From Vulcanococcus sp. Clear-D1 (lineage in GTDB: Bacteria; Cyanobacteriota; Cyanobacteriia; PCC-6307; Cyanobiaceae), in assembly GCF_014654725.1 (NCBI RefSeq), contig NZ_JACVZV010000037.1:62001-126000 (forward strand): DNA of 64,000 nucleotides. The letters are read 5' to 3'. Position numbers and translations under genes: made by a program. This document shows positions 63,291 to 64,000 of the stretch, in pieces; within the stretch, counting starts at the first letter, position 1, and every line of letters begins with the position of its first letter. Under the pieces are notes generated by a model. That model searched no databases, was not told the origin of the DNA, and saw only the letters and a program-made list of their open reading frames with translations.

Positions 63291-64000
63291 GTGCCCGCTC
63301 CCCCCGCCCACCCTTGCAGCGCGGCAGCCAACCTCCAGGCCGCCATCGCTCTGCTCGCGGCGTTGCGCAGCATGGGTCTGCGTCGGCTGGTGCTCTGCCC
63401 GGGCAGCCGCTCGGCACCGCTGGCTGTGGCCGCTGGCGTGTTGGAGCGCCAGGGGCTGAGGCTCTACACGGCCATTGATGAGCGTTCTGCGGCGTTTCTG
63501 GCCCTGGGCCTGGGCCGCGCTGATGGGGTGCCGGCAGCGGTGGTGACCACCTCAGGTAGCGCGGTTGCCAACCTGCTGCCGGCTGTGGTCGAAGCCGACC
63601 ATGGCGCCGTGCCCCTGCTGCTGCTCACGGCTGATCGGCCCGCTCGGCTCAAAGGTTGCGGAGCCAATCAAACGGTGAATCAAGAGGCGTTTCTGGCGCC
63701 GTGCTGCCGTTGGTTTGGCGCGGCGGATCCCAGGGGCCTGGCGGCGATGCCACCGGCCGCCATGGCTTCCCTTGCCGAGCGGGCCTGGACGGCGGCCCTG
63801 GGGTCCCCCGTGGGGCCGGTGCATCTCAACCTCCCCTTTGAAGAGCCTCTGCACGCCAGCGCTGAAGAGATCGAAGCGTTGCTGGCCAACGCTGCTGCTC
63901 CGGCTGTTCAGCAGCGTTTTGCCCCTGTAGCGCCGCTGGTTGCGGAATCGGTAGCAGCAGCTGGATCGCTGCTCGATCCCGATCGCCCAGGCGTGGTGGT
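63291..64000 (+). CDS. menD: SEPHCHC synthase (2-succinyl-5-enolpyruvyl-6-hydroxy-3-cyclohexene-1-carboxylate synthase), 3' truncated
   Basis: Thiamine diphosphate enzyme adding 2-oxoglutarate to isochorismate in phylloquinone (vitamin K1) synthesis, the photosystem I electron carrier. The first 236 residues are in the window. Seen: NLQAAIALLAALRSMGLRRL, VLCPGSRSAPLAVAAG with YTAIDERSAAFLALGLGRA (the ThDP-activating Glu), VVTTSGSAVANLLPAVVEA and LLLTADRPARL. GTG 63291 starts PAPPAHPCSA; a stop lies just upstream in frame. The C-terminal ThDP domain is beyond the window. Confidence 0.93.
   Translation, partial: MPAPPAHPCSAAANLQAAIALLAALRSMGLRRLVLCPGSRSAPLAVAAGVLERQGLRLYTAIDERSAAFLALGLGRADGVPAAVVTTSGSAVANLLPAVVEADHGAVPLLLLTADRPARLKGCGANQTVNQEAFLAPCCRWFGAADPRGLAAMPPAAMASLAERAWTAALGSPVGPVHLNLPFEEPLHASAEEIEALLANAAAPAVQQRFAPVAPLVAESVAAAGSLLDPDRPGVV

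Noticed and set aside
1-64000. tRNA, rRNA, tmRNA or other structured RNA genes
   Set aside because: Reading the intergenic gaps I found no T-loop GTTCGAATC-type block or acceptor pairing; a tRNAscan and Rfam search would settle it.

Overview
The window is a GC-rich, gene-dense chromosome segment of a unicellular picocyanobacterium, most likely of the Cyanobium/Synechococcus (alpha-cyanobacterial) group. This rests on a psbA gene for photosystem II D1 (Q130-type isoform), an NDH-1 subunit ndhD, cytochrome c6 (petJ), and many protein families largely confined to cyanobacteria (DUF1824, DUF2605, DUF760, DUF4336, Ycf51-like, DUF6629). The HIP1 octamer is not obviously over-represented, which also fits this group. 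The species call is inference. I see no insertion sequence, prophage, CRISPR array, rRNA or tRNA gene. No gap between genes exceeds about 230 bases.

Layout. 1-3413: an envelope glycan module (a polyprenol-phosphate glycosyltransferase cut by the window edge, an ArnT/PMT-like membrane glycosyltransferase and a PAP2 phosphatase). 3406-6838: DUF1824, hemC and a ClC chloride transporter. 6889-13217: pyrophosphatase, M32 carboxypeptidase, OsmC, DUF2721, a DCC thiol protein, YjbQ, a cupin, pterin dehydratase and an MscS channel. 13271-18987: clpB followed by a run of small secreted proteins, including a duplicated Gly/Asn/Trp-rich pair. 19214-27850: petJ, an epimerase, hemE, glgB, a CocE-like hydrolase and small unknowns. 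27989-35548: a TamB-like protein, ROK kinase, proA, folB and a lipase-like hydrolase in one tight + strand run. 35637-39344: three membrane or hydrolase genes of unknown role, facing a large unknown gene.

39383-49544 is mostly - strand housekeeping: oligopeptidase, ndhD, thrB, glk, thrS and trpS, interrupted by DUF2605 and a GH104-type muramidase. 49610-53065: small unknowns, a CDF cation exporter and a degenerate GTPase/DUF697 membrane protein. 53066-54364: psbA, preceded by three helically phased TTCATGAA palindromes and followed by a strong terminator. 54374-58440: a hydrolase, an NmrA-like protein, an HpnB-like glycosyltransferase and a nest of very small genes, two of them NblA-like paralogues. 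58514-62242: a Mn/Zn ABC importer with a DUF4336 gene. 62262-64000: DUF760, lepB and the start of menD.

Working links: hemC and hemE serve tetrapyrrole synthesis; psbA, petJ, ndhD and menD (phylloquinone) serve photosynthetic electron flow; thrB/thrS and proA/trpS serve amino acid supply and charging; glgB, glk and the ROK kinase serve glucose/glycogen use. The best candidates for undescribed biology are the Gly/Asn/Trp-rich secreted pair, the NblA-like small-gene nest, the phased palindromes before psbA, and the 35637-38005 membrane gene trio.
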